Source: Delphinapterus leucas
Taxonomy: Eukaryota > Chordata > Mammalia > Artiodactyla > Monodontidae
Length of the DNA stretch: 64,000 bases
Assembly: GCF_002288925.2 (NCBI RefSeq)
Contig: NW_022098076.1
Span: 84,269,062-84,333,061 of the forward strand
Direction: 5' to 3'
Every line of letters starts with the position of its first letter. The stretch's first letter is position 1. The translations under genes were made by a program, and so were the position numbers. Below, piece by piece: positions 42,501 to 57,500 of this stretch. The notes under the pieces were generated by a model. It made no database searches. It saw nothing but the letters and a program-made list of their open reading frames with translations, and was not told where the DNA came from.

Positions 42501-45500
42501 AACCACTGGACCACGAGGAAAGTCCATATTAGTTTCTCTGGGAACGGCCAAAGAATCAGATGATACGTCTCTCACAGAGCTTGCAAATCTAGCTAAAAGC
42601 AAAACTTTTAAATTTACATACAAAATAACTAGAGCACAATGCAATTATACTATTTCTGTTAAACCATATCAAGTTCTAATTCAGACTTGACTAAAGAGTA
42701 TAAGGATGCAGAAGAGATTTTGATGGGGGTAGGATCTCTCTTTTCTTGTGTTAGGTGCAAAGGAGAACTATAACAGTTCTCATTTCTTGGGGAAGCTTTA
42801 AATGTCTCCTCAAGTCGTTAGAGTTATTCTGAAGGGGTATATAGGAAGATAGTAAGTTTAAAAGAATATATGTCTCCTTCAGGGAAGGCCTATCTGCAAG
42901 GTTCAACCATTATTAATATGAAGTTTTTATGATAACTGTATGTTTCCCTGAAGGTACCTGGCTTACAGTGATGTCAGCCAGTCCATGGAATCCGCTTTTC
43001 TAGAATATATTCGATTATGCTACACAAATGGTGAAAAGACCATATAATTTATGGTGAAGGTAGCTTCTTGATATTTAGTACCCTCTCAGAATGATTAAAC
43101 TTACACCTGAGGGCTTTTGTTATTTTCTATTTGTAATACTTTCTAAGGCACCAAAAGTTTCTAATAAACTTTCCTATTATATAAAGATACGGCTTATTGT
43201 TTAGGTCCGTAATTACCTTGAAACTTCCCGTTAGTGAAATAAAAACAGGACTGTTTTACTATAGCATCATTTTTGGTTTTTTCCCCCACAAAGTATACAT
43301 TATTGATAGCTGAGTTAAATTGAAGAGAAAGGAAACAGCTCTATTATATATAAAAACCAGCCTAGTGAAGTATGATTTATAGTAAATGATTAGTTCGTAG
43401 ATATTTTTGCAGTTACCTATAATGTAAGTCCTCGTAACAGAAAAGGTTAACAAAGTTAACTAATATTTGAATTCTTTGTTTCTTTGAGTTGCCTTAATGG
43501 CATTTTTAAATAAAACAGTCTCACGTTTTAATTTTTGGTAGTAAAAATAACATGAATATTTAACTATACAATTTTTGCAATGAAATGCTTACATTATTCA
43601 ACCATACTTTTTGTTTTAGTAGTTATTTATGTTACCGTTACCTGGTAACATACTTAACCATCTTTTTGTTAATAATGTAACCTTGCCCTTTCTTCTCCTA
43701 CCATTATTAATTTCATCATTTATAATTGTATTCATCTTTAAGAATCTACATTGAGTGAACTTTAGAATTTTAATATAATGAGCACATTATGTATTTAATG
43801 TTGGCAATGTGGTAAGGAAGAAACTATTAATATAACATGGCCGTATTTTACCTCTACCAAAGTAATTATTAGACTCTTCCTGTCTTTACCTACTGTAGTC
43901 TTTTCTTTGTAATGTGAGATTACTTATGTGTCATTGTGCACGAACCATTGCCTGCCTCCACTTTATTTATTCCTTGGCTTTAAGAATAGAAGTCTATATG
44001 GGTATAAGAGCAGAAACACTGGCCTTTGTTTTCTTATTTACCTTCAAGAGACAATGGGATTGATTATTGTCAGCTATTGACACAGAAACGATTGACCGGT
44101 AGAATCTTATTGAGCTTTCTGTTTGTGTTATAAAAGCTGAATATATAAAAAGAAGCATAATTATTATTTAAGGTGGCACAGATCAGATTCTGCTCCAAGA
44201 AATAAAATTTCAAGGTTCCAGGCACCGATTTCTGCACCGGAGTACACGTAAGATTTTATCTGCTCTGCTTTTCACAAATAGGAGTTGTTCTAATTTTGCA
44301 GGCTTTTTGTTATACTAATATTTCACCAGGTAATTGGCATGTAATGCCCTAATTCTTTTACTGTTTGGCTTTTTAGTACCTCTGTTTCAGGATTTCTCAA
44401 GCTGTCATCATACACTTAGTCAAGAAAAGAAATAACTAGACCAAGGAAGTTATGTATGATTTTGGGTATAAGGGTGAAAGTAAAAGGGAGTAATTTACAC
44501 CAAGCATCCTTTTACATTTCCTTCATTTTGATTTGGTTGGCACATTAGTCCTCTATAGATTCATTTGAACGAGGTTCAGTGATCCCAATCTTTTTGAAAA
44601 TTTTAGCATACTATCTTTTCTTGTTCATTTTCACCCAGAAGGACAAAGAGTCTGAGTGTAGTTTGTCATTAAGTTTTTTTTTAATTCCATAGATTAAAAT
44701 TATGCTTTGGAAGAATATTTTGAGATCATTAAACCCACTCTTTCTGTACATGTGCTAGAACTAGGTGTGGGAATGACTGGCCTCCTAAGGGGAGGGGGCA
44801 CTTTGGCGTGCAGTGTAAGATTCATCAGCTAATGTAGTTCTTAGGTATCAGAAGCCACCCCAGCAACCAATGATTTTTCTCCTGTTCTCATTCTCTTGTT
44901 CTGCTTCTAAGAACTAGCCAGTTACCTTAGTGGCAACAAATTAAAGCTTTCTCTCTATTTAAAATTTCAAAAGAAATGGTCAGAATTTGTGTTTCAGTGA
45001 GAATTTTTTCTCCCCCATTTTACTGTTTTACCTTTACTGTATTTTTGGAAGAGGCTGGACCCTCACCAAAGAGATAATCCTCACAGTTTGAGAAACACTG
45101 TTCCTATGACAACCCACGCAGAAAGAGGTGTTTGACTTTGGACTTACCTTGTAATAATGACATAGTTATGCCAAGTAGATCTTTTAAGTTTGAGTTCTGA
45201 CATTGGCTAATGTTGTTTACTCAGCAGTTGTGTAGTAAGATTTCCTGTAAGCATGAAAGAGAGCTATTACTAATGAAATAGCATGGTAAATGTAAGTGCA
45301 TTCTTCAAAATGTCCTTACTTTTTTTTTTTTTTTTTTTTTTGCGATACATGGGCCTCTCCCGTTGCGGAGCACAGGCGGCTCCGGACGTGCAGGCTCAGC
45401 GGCCATGGCTCACGGGCCCAGCCGCTCCGTGGCATGTGGGATCTTCCCGGGCCGGGGCACGAACCCGCGTCCCCTGCACCGGCAGGTGGACTCTCAACCA

Positions 45501-48500
45501 CTGTGCCACCAGGGAAGCCTGAAAATGTCCTTATCTTTTATGAAAGAAAGAGATAAAACAGATTTTGCTGTTTTATAACATTACTAGGATCAATTTATCA
45601 TCAACATGCATTTTTATTAAATTACTAATATTATACCATCTGCTTAAATAATCTCAGTGCCTTCGCAATATGTTTACTTTTTAATTTTTCACAATAGTTC
45701 ATGCGTCAAAACAAACAAAAAAACCAAAAACTCAGTCCACTTTGGTTGGGTGGATGCGTGGACAGAGATGAAACTCAACTCTGAACTGTTTCCTGTCACA
45801 GTTGATGCCAGTGCTGGACATCCCAGCTAGCGTCAGACCAGTTGCTAAAATGGGGCTTATTCTTTTTCCATCTTAACTTTTTTTCTTGAATTTTATTTTA
45901 TTATTTTTTTTATACTGCAGGTTCTTATTAGTCATCCATTTTATACACATCAGTGTATACACGTCAATCCCAGTCTCCCAATTCATCACACCACCACCAC
46001 CACCCCTGCCGCTTTCCCCGCGTGGTGTCCATACGTTTGTTCTCTACATCTGTGTCTCAATTTCTGCCCTGCAAACCGGTTCATCTGTACCATTTTTCTA
46101 GGTTCCACATATATGCGTTAATATGCGATATTTGTTTTTCTCTTTCTGACTTACTTCACTCTGTATGACAGTCTCTAGATCCATCCACATCTCTACAAAT
46201 GACCCAGTTTTGTTCCTTTTTATGGCTGAGTTTAAATTTTTTTATTTGTAAAGAGACTTGCAAGACTGCTTAAAGCTTGAAGAAGAAAGAATTGCTAGAC
46301 TGTTTCTTCTAATTCGGGTGAACTATGGTCATCTTATGATTTAGTCATTCAGTTCATCTGTAGATAGAAATAAATATTAACAATCAAGGGCATTTAATCT
46401 ATACGTACACTGCCTAAAGTGTTGTATAAAATGCTTCCTACTCTGTTTTTGCTGTTTATGAAAGATTGCCATGTACATTAATGAAAAGTCAGATTTCTTA
46501 CTAATCTTTGAAACTAATTTCTTTTCAGAAACAACCTGAAGTCCAAATATGTTTTTCATATTAGTCTTTGATGAAATATCTTTACTAGTATTGATGAAGA
46601 CTTAATTTAACTTTTATCTTTCTTCATAAACATGTTTTCTTATTAAGTTACAAATACGGACCATGTTTTTTCCATTTAATACCATATTCCAGTTTTATGT
46701 GATCATAGAATCTTAGAATTGAAAGTGATCTTATAGACTGTTTTTAAAACTCAGTCTTCTGTGCATTCCGTGTTAAGAATTCCTTGCAATTAATCTGAAA
46801 ATAATTTATTCTAGATTACCTGATTTCCTGTGCAGGAACAGGAAAAACTTGTACTTTTAGAACTTAAATAAACAATTCCTACTGCTTATTTCTGACAAAA
46901 TGAGTTCTATCAAAGGAAGCCTTCTGGGCTTCCCCGGTGGCGCAGTGGTTGAGAGTCCGCCTGCCGATGCAGAGGACACAGGTTCGTGCCCCAGTCTGGG
47001 AAGATCCCACATGCCGCGGAGCGGCTGGGTCCGTGAGCCGTGGCCGCTGAGCCTGCACGTCCGGAGCCTGTGCTCCACAACGGAAGAGGCCACAACAGGG
47101 AGAGAGCCCGCATACCGAAAACAAAAAAGGAAGCCTTCTTTCCTTTTAAATTTTAATGGGCAAAAATGCATCAAACTTTTTTCATGGATTTGGATTCAGT
47201 TTGTTGGCGTTTTTGCTGTAAGATTATAATTCTAAATATTGATCATTATAGACTTTAATATGTATGTAGCTAATTTATTTACTAGTACAAAGTGATATGT
47301 GAAGTGTTCAATTTAGCCCCAAAATACGAAGACAAATGCTTTAATTATATCAATAGATATTGTACTGATTAGTCTTTTAAAACTTGCTTAAGTATAAATT
47401 TATCCAGGTATGTTGGCACTGCTATCAAGAAGAGTGTAAGATGGATTGCCTGTTTATGTTGACGCAGAACTGGCCACTCCATTCCTGCCTCTGGTGACAC
47501 TTTTCTAACATGAATTCAGTCTGGTTTCTCACAAAGAGCAAGAGCTTCAGGTTTTCTCCATGCTGCCTAAAGAGAATTATGAGTGCAAGGCTAGTACCTA
47601 GACTTTGAGTCCCAGGTATACTGATTCTTTTACTCTCCTTGGATACCCAGGGTGGGTTTTTGCCAAGTACCATGGGTCAGTTGATAAGCTATATATATAT
47701 ACTGTTGTTGATACGTTATATATATTACAGAAGATTCCTAGTCTGTGGACAGATGTTTAAGGTAACCATCCATGAGCCTGCGTCTGAAAAATTGCATTTA
47801 TCTTGACACGATTAGGCCTAATTCCTATGGTGAATCAGCCCTGACAGATTAATTTCTCAGTATGCCAAGATTTGGCTTAAATCTTTGTCTTTTAAGTAGT
47901 CTTTGGAAAACATGGTTTTCATGTTTATTGTACTTCTCACTTTGGATCATCAATACATTGGAAGCTATTCACAAAATTGTGGAGAAGATTTTGTTTTTAA
48001 TTTTCTGGGACTCTGGGAATAATATTAGACGACAGTTACCCCTTCAAACATTATTGCACTTATTTTGTGGTTCCCAAACAAATACATGTTAAGTTAGAAA
48101 AGATTTACACAAATCAAAATAAAATCTTTTATCTTTTCAGTTGTTCGCTGTCTGCTCCACTTTCACCCTTTCGTGCAGAATACACAAGGATGAGGTTTAG
48201 TCTAAGGCGTTCTTGCCCTGACACTGAGAAAAAATACTGAGCCCACCTCCCATAGTCCTCTTGTAACAAAATCTCTTACAACAAACCAGACGCCAAGCCC
48301 GTATATCAGTTAGATACCTCATATGGCTGATCATGCTCTAACATTAGACAGGCCTCTGAAAGTAAAGAGTTCAGGTTAGAATTGTAAAATTGCTTCATTC
48401 AAATGCTCTCAGCTTTTAGGAGGTGCTGTCAGGGGAGTCAAAGAAATTGTGAATCGCAACTCATGTGTGAAAGAATGGTCAAGATCACTGTCACTGAGCA

Positions 48501-51500
48501 ACCCAGAAATAGCTGTTTAATATCCATCCCTACCTTTTCATTGTATTCACAGAATTGGGAGTAGTTTTATGTTTTAGTCATTTAGCTAGGGAACATATGC
48601 TTTAATGTAACTAAGTAATCAAAATGCTTTTGTTAGCTTTCTGAAACTTTAATTCATCTTTAAATTTACTCGTCATAAACTCAGATTGCTTCATTGTCTT
48701 TGTGAAGTATTTGAAATGGCATTTTCATGGAATCACTTTGGATTCATGTGTGTAAACCTTGACGCCTATATACCAGAATTCTCTATCTGACTGTTCTGCC
48801 CATCCATAAGTTGCAGTGCAGTGTTGTTTGTTAGAGGCTTGGTTTACTGAATTGGAATATACACACAAAGCAAAGAATGCCGCTTCTCCGAAGCTGGGGG
48901 TTGAATATACTCCTTGCCATAGTTCTCTTCCCTCTTAAAGTTGTTCTTTCATATTCAGTTTGTTTAATTTGATGTTTAAAGCCACAGTTACAGATGCTGC
49001 ATGGTAGCCTGTTTTTTAAAGCAATTTAATATGTTTATTAACTTCTTTGGCTTGACTCTTTTGGGGGAAAATGAAGGGTGGGAAAAATGGGCAAGAAAAC
49101 GATAATTCTTAAAATATGAGTTTTTGGGGAAACTGCTGAGCTGAAGTTTTATACAAATCTGACTTGAGTGTTTTTCTCTTCATTTGCTGTGCTTGTGTAA
49201 ACAGTGTGACACCATCGCCACAACAGGTTCGGGTTTGTCCTCCCCGTATGCTACCTGAAGATGGAGCTAATCCTTCCTCCGCTCGTGGCATTTTGTCGCT
49301 TATCCAGTCTTCCACTCGTAGGGCTTGCCAGCAGATCCTGGATGTGCTGGATGAAAGCCGCAGGTGATCGGCCCTGTGATTCGCGCCAACTTTACCGCCT
49401 GTCTTTCGGCTCCTCATGAGTGGAGTGTGGTGTCTTCCTTTTATGTTCGCGCCTTTGTCTCTTTCTCAGATGCAGCGGTTTAAAACAGCTTGCTTTGTTG
49501 CTTTCTTTTAATTTGAAATTATTGTCCAAAATTCACATTTCACAAGGTTCTGTTAGCTTCTCTTCAGTCAGGGAGGGAATTCAGTTAATAACTAATTATA
49601 CACGGGAAGTATAATGGTTTTTTCCCCAAGACGTTGTTGACCTGTTTTTAAGTACCTGTTTCCATTTTTGGATATGCTGAGGGGTACTTTTGGATTGAGT
49701 GTGTGATGTTGGACTGAGCTGTACTCATTTTCTTCAGTAAGTCTTTTGATTCACTCATTTATGTTACTAATGTGGTTGGATTAGGAAGCAAATCTGAGAA
49801 GGTGATATCAGTGTAGCTGCCAGGACGTTTTTTTTCTTTCCTCTTAACTAGGGATTTCCACACCTGTACTGAAAATCCCAGGTGCTGTTGCCTTTTTAAT
49901 GCTGATTTTTTTCAGTATGGATAGCGTATCTAACTTTCGAACATCTCCAAGTAAAATCATTAGTAGTGTATACTTAGACTTGTTCATTCAAATAAATTTT
50001 TTGCCATTATTTCAAGTACTTTTTTCTCCTTGCTTCATTACTAGATGGTGTTTTGAAAAGATGGAATTTGGGAGCTTTTTTGGCATAGTATGAGGAAGGT
50101 ACAGTCAGTTTCACTTCAACTCTAAACATTTTATGTAGTAACTCTGTGAGTCAGTGTTTGAATTTTCATGCTCATTTTTTTAGACTGTTAATTTTGCATT
50201 TTGAAGAATTCCCAATAAATTTAGCTGGCCCTTCAGTAAACCTTTTTTCTTGCTTTAGGAACTGATATGTCTTATGACTTGCTCTGAACAAACTTTTTCT
50301 TATTAAGTGCTTTTGACCCTCACATAAGCCCCAGGTGTTTCACCTCCTGCTGCTCGACTAGTGTTTCTGACCCTTCCCAGGGCTCCCATACGTGTGGGTC
50401 CAAGGACTTAAAGCTGTACCAGAAAGAGCATAAAAGAGAAAACTCATGGCAGGGGGAAAATTATATATACATCTATGGACATATGTATTCATGTGTAGGT
50501 GTGTATGCATGTGTGGGTGTGTGTGTATGTGTATGTGTATATATATATATCTCCCTCCCCAAAGGTTTAGAGTCCCTCTTATCTCTTTGAAGCTTCAAGG
50601 ACTATCTTAGAATATTTGGAGCCTGTAAGAAGCATCATGGTTCAGAAGAAAAAACATGGATCAAGGGAGGGGGTCAGATTTAATCTTGATCCACCCCACT
50701 GAACAGCTATAGCTACATGATGGCCTTGGGCGAATTGCTTAGCTTCTCTGGGCCTCATTTTCTTCATGTATTTTTAAAAAAGAATGGTAATACTAATATT
50801 GACCTAGTTTTCTGGATTCTTATGAGGAATCTTCCCCCCTCCCCTGCTTTTATTTAAGATATAGGGATAATGGACTCAAATTCTTTATTTAGTGTCATGG
50901 GAGATCCTTAAAAAGATACTGAATATAAAGTACCTGGCACCTGACTAATATTTCCAAAGCCCTGTTTTCTCCTCCTTCCTTAACATAGATTTATTCTTCA
51001 CCAGGTATTCTCTTTAACTTTTTAATTAAAATAGGTCCTTAGAAGAGACTGGATTATTAGGTCAAATTACATCATATCAAATGCTATTATAGTGAAAATA
51101 TCTGAATGAGAAAGATGTTTATAAATCCTTTATAGATTAAATAATAGCTAGATGACAAAGCCCCAGTATGTTAAAATTATTTGTCCCATCCCCCTACATA
51201 TAGACAGTTCAGTGCAGTATATGGAAAAATAGTTGGATTTTTTTACTCCTTAATGGAAAAATTTTGCCTCAAGCTCACAAGTACAAAAATCTTACTAATT
51301 ATAAAATTTACTTTGTATTCTTTTATTTATAAAAAACTATTTTGAGCTTTAAGTGATTTTTTTTTTAATTGTAATAAATTGATAACAAAAATTCCCTTTT
51401 CTGGGAAGGAAGTATCTTTTCTTATTCACTTAAATGAGATTTTTAAAATTCATAAAGTAGTTGTATTAATAATTCTTTGCTCCTGGATACACACCTTGGA

Positions 51501-54500
51501 GCCTGGAGGACTAGATTCTCATTAGTGTTATTGGATGCTTTCAATTTTGAAAGTTTTTTTTTTCCCCGTTGCACTGAAATCTCTTATGATCAAATGTTCA
51601 GCAGGATTTAATCAGAGTTGTAAGTGCCAAATCAATTTTTATTTCTACTACGAGAACTATCTAGCGTGACTTACCAGATATAAGAAATAGGAATGTGAAA
51701 TTTGGATAATGTTCTATTTGCATGACTATAAAATAATACTGCTTATAAAGTTTTAAGTGCTTTTATGTTCCTTGCTCTGTACATCATTTTTTTTCCTTTC
51801 TGCTCTTTATTCCTGGCTGTTACGCTAATGCAATATCTTATCTTTGGTCTTAAGCCATCACATTAGGTATAGTTAAATTAAGTTTGGCAGAATGAAAGAA
51901 AAAACCTGTCTGCCTGTTTTATTATCATAAAATAATGCATTTTCACAGTTGTTTGGCATGAGAACTATTTTTAGTTTATACTTTGAGGGACACTGTTGAA
52001 AGGTTTATGTATTTTTGTTTTCTCATCTTGAGAACTTACATGATCTAAAACCAAGTTCATCTGAAAACAAAGTTAAATCCTAGGTACACATTAGAAAAGT
52101 TTATTTACATAGGTCAGTGCTGTGCATTTGGAAAACTGAGGTGTCAAAAATTTACCAAAACACCTGGGACAGGCACCAGGTGTGTTCTTCGGATTTAAAA
52201 TGCTGTTTAGTCCTTGCTAGTTATGAAATGCTCATGTCTTCTGACACCTGCTAGAGCTCCATATCTCACTCGCCAATGCAAAATATTAACGTTTTTAAAA
52301 AGAAACTTAGTCCCTATGAAAGAACATGATTTAAGTATTGACAAATTAGTCATGTTCAGCATGCTTAAGTTTTACTTTTAGAAGGAGCTTGAGGGACTTC
52401 CCTGGCGGTCCAGTGGTTAAGACTCCACGCTTCCACTGCAGGGGGCGAGGGTTCGATCCCTGGTCAGGGAACTAAGATCCCGCATGCTGCGTGGCATGAC
52501 CCAAAAAAGGGGGGGGGGTTGATTATTTCTTTAACAGATTATACTAGCTTTGAATGAAAAGAATAAGAAACCAGTATGTAAATAATTTATATTTTTTGCA
52601 GGTATCCATATAAATATATTACTTGGAAGACCTAGAAATGCAAAGTTGCAGTTGAAACAGTGTTTGTTATTTATCATTTTTAAATTTAAATTTTTAATTT
52701 TTAAAATATTCATATAATTCCTGATACATCCAAACTGTTTACTTACTGTAGAAGTTTCCTTTTTTTTAGCAAAGAAACATATTCTACTAAGACCATTTAC
52801 TCAAAAATGTCAGTATACAAGTTAATGCGGGAACTTGTAGAGCCTTGAATCTCATTCCCTTTTGCCACTTTAATTACAAGACATATTTTCAAACTTAAAA
52901 AGATTTTTTAATGTATTAAGTCATAGTTAGAGTAGAAAGTGGTACTTGAAGTTTCTAACTTTGCCAAATACCTCTCTAATTTACTTTTATATTATATGTG
53001 TCAATTGCCAGTGTGAGAAGACAAAATGAAATACGTTGTGAAAGGTAACTGTATTATTTTCTGGCTCTGCGTTGTAAAAGGGAAATCTCTGTGGTGGAAT
53101 ATGTTGAATATGGCAGCTCCTTTTGAGCAATGTATGATTTTTTTTTTAAAAAAGCTTTAGGTAACACAAAGCGGTGGCTTCATTTTTAACCTTTCTTATG
53201 TTAATGTAGTGTAGGATTGTAGTTAGGTAAGTTTTCCTAATGTCACAGAATAAATTAATTAGTAGGACGGGATGAGTTGAAAACCTGTCTCAAGCATATG
53301 TAATTTTTCACTGTTCTTTAGCTAACAAAATAGAAGTCTTAACATCTGACCCAAAAGTCTCTTATCCTGTAGGCTCTGGAAATTTTCTTTAAGCACCAGT
53401 AGTGCCTTTAGGAAACATACAAGCTAAACATTAAAATTTTCTTGTATAAACTGACCTGACATAAAATAGTGATTTGTATTGTAACCAAAATTCTACAGCT
53501 GTGCCAACTTGCAGGAAAAAAATAGTGCATTTGGTACTAAGTGTTTACTGTAAGAATTGTCTTGATACTTAAATTCAGACAAAACCTGATCCGTCTGTAG
53601 AGTAGGAGACGTTCAAAATAGAATGTAATAATTCTTCAAATCCTTATATGGGTTCTATACCCCAGTCTCCTTTCTCTGGTTGTAAATATTGCTGATTACT
53701 TTTTGGGGAATTGAGCAGTGACCACATAGAGCTTTTGTTTTCTGATTTAAAAAATAAAATTTATTGGAAAGGTTACTGCTTACCTAGGTAGAGAACTAAT
53801 TGTCATCTAGAATCAAAGTATGTACTCGGTGAAAATCCAGTGCACCTTAGTCTTCATTTCCAGCAGTCCTGTATGTCGCTTCTGGTTGTCTCAAGGTCAG
53901 ACTCACATATTTGATTGCACTTCCTGTAATGGGCTGCAGTATGCCCCTCAAAGCATGTCCCTGATCTCCTTAGCTCCAGAGCTGAGGCTTGCAGTTTTGC
54001 TCTTGAGAGCTGAGGGTTTGAATGAGACACAGCTATATTAAGGTATCAGGCACTAAGCAAAATTAATGAGGTGGGAGGCAAGGAATTGTGAGAAATGGGA
54101 GTTTCTTGAAATTTTTGAGATAGAGCTTTGATATCAGATGAGCAACCATGATGATGCAGGTGCTACTAACCAGTTCTTGACATGCTTCTAAAGTTGCTGG
54201 TGATTTTTTTTCCAACTAGAAGAGAGAAATTATACATTTTGAACAGAGTTGTCCTCTGTCTTGAATTTCATAAATCAAAATATAAGCACCAAAAAAATTA
54301 TATGCTGGTGCTATTTTGTTATGAAAAACGTAGGTTCCCTTTGTTTTTTACCACATTGTAAGATACTAAACTTATGAAAATCATAAAATGGAGGACAGTG
54401 AGACAAAGATACTTGAAGTGTTTGAAATATATTGTATTGAAACATACAAACATATTTGACATTTATTTGTCTTATTTTTGTCTTATTTTTGCTTTCATCT

Positions 54501-57500
54501 TGTTACTCTCTGGTTCCTGATTCTGTCTTGTGCCTTCTCCCGCAAAAACCCGCCTTAGACCTGTGTTGCGTGGTGGGTCTGCTGCCGCCACCTCTAACCC
54601 TCATCATGACAACGCCAGGTAAACTTTGAGACTTTGTAATTACCAGGGTAGAGAGTTGACTGAACGTGTAGTTTGCAGGACGTAATGCATGTAGCAGCCA
54701 CGCCTTTTATATTATAGCTTGAATCTCTACAGCTTTTCTCTGAGTACATCCTGTTTTTCTCTGAGAACAGTGAGTCTAACCATTCATGACATTTGGCCAA
54801 AAGAGTATAAAGAAAAATAGTTATGATACATTATCATGGGAACATCAGAGACAGGGTATTTAAACATGGTTTTAATAGCTTATTGGCGATCATACTAAAA
54901 CACAGAAAAAAATAATCTTAAACCTTGTTTTATGTGCATCATTTTAATTGTTGCCTGAGGCTCTGTCCAGCATTTCCTTTTTAGTTGTTAATTGTCTGTA
55001 ATGTCACTTTCAGTGTGTAGATAAATGTGTCTGTAAAGCATCATCTTAAATTGGGGGAAATCAGCATTGGTAACCTGAGAAGTTAAATGTTTAGAAAGAG
55101 AATTTAGTTTTAAGAATTTTTGTCGTCCGTTGATTAAGCTTTTCTCTCTTATTTTTGTCCCTTTCACACTTTCAGATATGCTTAGCCTGAGTAGTTATTT
55201 CTTCCTGTCACGCAGAAGGACAGATAGAATGGCACATACGAATACTTTAAGGTTCTCAGGTGCCAAAATCTCATTTCCCAACTTCTTGGGTAAAAAAAAA
55301 AAAAAAAAAAAATTGGTTAGTATTTACAGATCTCATTTCTGTAATATTTTCAGAGCCAATTTTATTTATTTTAAGCAGAAATGGATTATCTGTAGCAGTA
55401 GATTTAAAACTGTCAGCAGGGGCTTCCCTGGTGGCGCAGTGGTTGAGTGTCCGCCTGCAGATGCAGGGGACACGGCTTCGTGCCCTGGTCCGGGAAGATC
55501 CCACATGCCGCAGAGCGGCTGGGCCCGTGAGCCATGGCCACTGAGCCTGCGCGTCCGGAGCCTGTGCTCCGCAACGGGAGAGGCCACAACAGTGAGAGGC
55601 CCACGTACCACAAAAGAAAAAAACAAACCAAAAAAACTGGCAGCATTATTTCTATGATGAGAGGAAGCAAGCTGGCACGTTCATTTTTAGGCAAGAAAAG
55701 AGGGAAATACTGGTTTCTCATTAATACTGAATTCAGGTTAGAAAATTGAAAAGTGTGTCCTTAGGGGTCCCTTTCCACTCTGCTGACTTGTTTCTTTTTA
55801 CAGTATTAACTCAGTCCGTTTTAAGTTTTTCCTTGTGTATTTCTCGTAAGTTTGTGATCCTTTTATTTTTCTGTGAAAGTATTTTCAGGCAGTGATCTGA
55901 CTTAGATTTCTTACAGAGTTTTTAGCTCTGATCAATACAGGTTTTAGTTTTAAGTCAAATTACACAAGTAAAGTCTTTTGTCATATCCTTAGATTTCTTA
56001 GCAAATGAAGATTTCCTTTACAGATATTTAAAACCTTAGTTCAGGATCTAAATTGTGGGGAGTCCCTTTCAGTTATACTTCATTCTCTCTCTTCAGTCTG
56101 GGTCCCTTTACCTTTGAAGCAATTGCTTCTATTGTTGTTGTTTTTTTCCCAATTATTTATCTCATGTATGACCTCACAGAAATAGAAGAGTTTTATTTTG
56201 AGGATAAAGTGTAGAGAAGAGGAATCTTCAACCCTTATGTTTTCCACTAATTGTTTAAGAATTCTGCTTAATGTTCAAAGGAATAATTAACTCAGATGTT
56301 TGTAAAGCCATAGTTCTTAGCACCTACTAACTTAGTAGCTAACTTCTCCATCTGATGCCGTTACTCTTGGTATTCCAGTATATTTGCTGTGTTCCCATGA
56401 AGGAAGGGGCAGATTAGGAGAAAGCAAGTTAATTTAGCCCTAAAAAGAACATTTAGAGATTGTTCTAGATTATCTAAAGTCAGTACATACCATCTATCAT
56501 TGAAACTGCAACCTATGTAATTAAAATCAGCATTCAGAATGATGACACTGCAGGATTATACAATTAAAAATTGTTTTATGTTATTTATTAAAATATTTTT
56601 GAATTATTTTCAGTGGCATTTGTAACAAAAGGATTTTCTGAATAGACTTGTCTTTAACGTGTCTGGAGGAAAAATATAATTCTGTTCATACACGTTTGTG
56701 TGGTAATATGCTTTTTGTAATAGGGACTTGCTTGAAATATTAAAAATATCAATATTACGCTCTATGTGCCAACCTGTAGATTACATAGGAGTAACTTTTA
56801 AATTCAGTTTATTTATAATCCACTCATTTGGAAAAGTTAATGTGCCATTTTACTGAAATAACCATACAGCATTCAAATAGTAAGGATATAAATATACGAG
56901 GTGAATTATATGGTATGTGAATTGTATCTTAATTAAAATATATTTTAAAAGTGGAAATCTGGGCAAAGAGGAATAATAGCATTTGTGTGCATTTGTATCT
57001 CAGAAGTTTATTGTCATTCATTTAAAAATCGGTGCGCCTTTAGAAGTAACTGCATTTGAACAGGAAATACTTTTTAATGTTTCTCTAAGGTTTGTCTTAG
57101 TGGCTTTCCAGTATTATTTTATACACCGCTTCTTAATTATAGTATTTAAATTCTGGATCTGAATGTAGTGACAGGATGTATTCAGGTGATTTTATAATTG
57201 CTTCTATGGAGACACAGTAGATAATAAGTAAAAGGAAATAAGAAGTGAAGAGTGGAAATGGCAAGAGAAGAGGCACTGAGAAGAGTAGGAGAAATAAAAC
57301 ATGATCAGAGTCTTCCTTTTTCAGCTGGAGTTTGTTTACTTTGTGTTCCCTGCCATGAGTCTCAGCAGGGACTTCTGAGGAACCACATACAGACATCAGA
57401 TGGTGGGAGAATTGTATTTCGTTATATGCTAGCACAGCAGCTCTCAAATCTTTTCAGCCAGGTATCCTTTTTAACACTGCCCATCCCTCTGAGTTGAAAA

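Larger units (their letters stand above)
44248..49204 (+). other. MFF: MFF intron 6 (5 kb)
   Basis: Contains SINEs at 45320-45521 and 46926-47125 and an L1 tail at 45889-46231. Nothing else recognisable. Confidence 0.65.
49364..54558 (+). other. MFF: MFF intron 7 (5.2 kb)
   Basis: Contains a TG/TA microsatellite (about 50485-50550), a MIR (50630-50800) and a short SINE (52393-52518). The rest is AT-rich and unrecognised. Confidence 0.65.

Noticed and set aside
42956..43048. Short open stretch YLAYSDVSQSMESAFLEY in MFF intron 5, after a 'ctgaag'
   Set aside because: No donor follows before its stop, and its phase does not fit MFF.
53820..54041. 73-codon plus-strand frame in MFF intron 7
   Set aside because: No recognisable domain, no splice context, and a length expected by chance.
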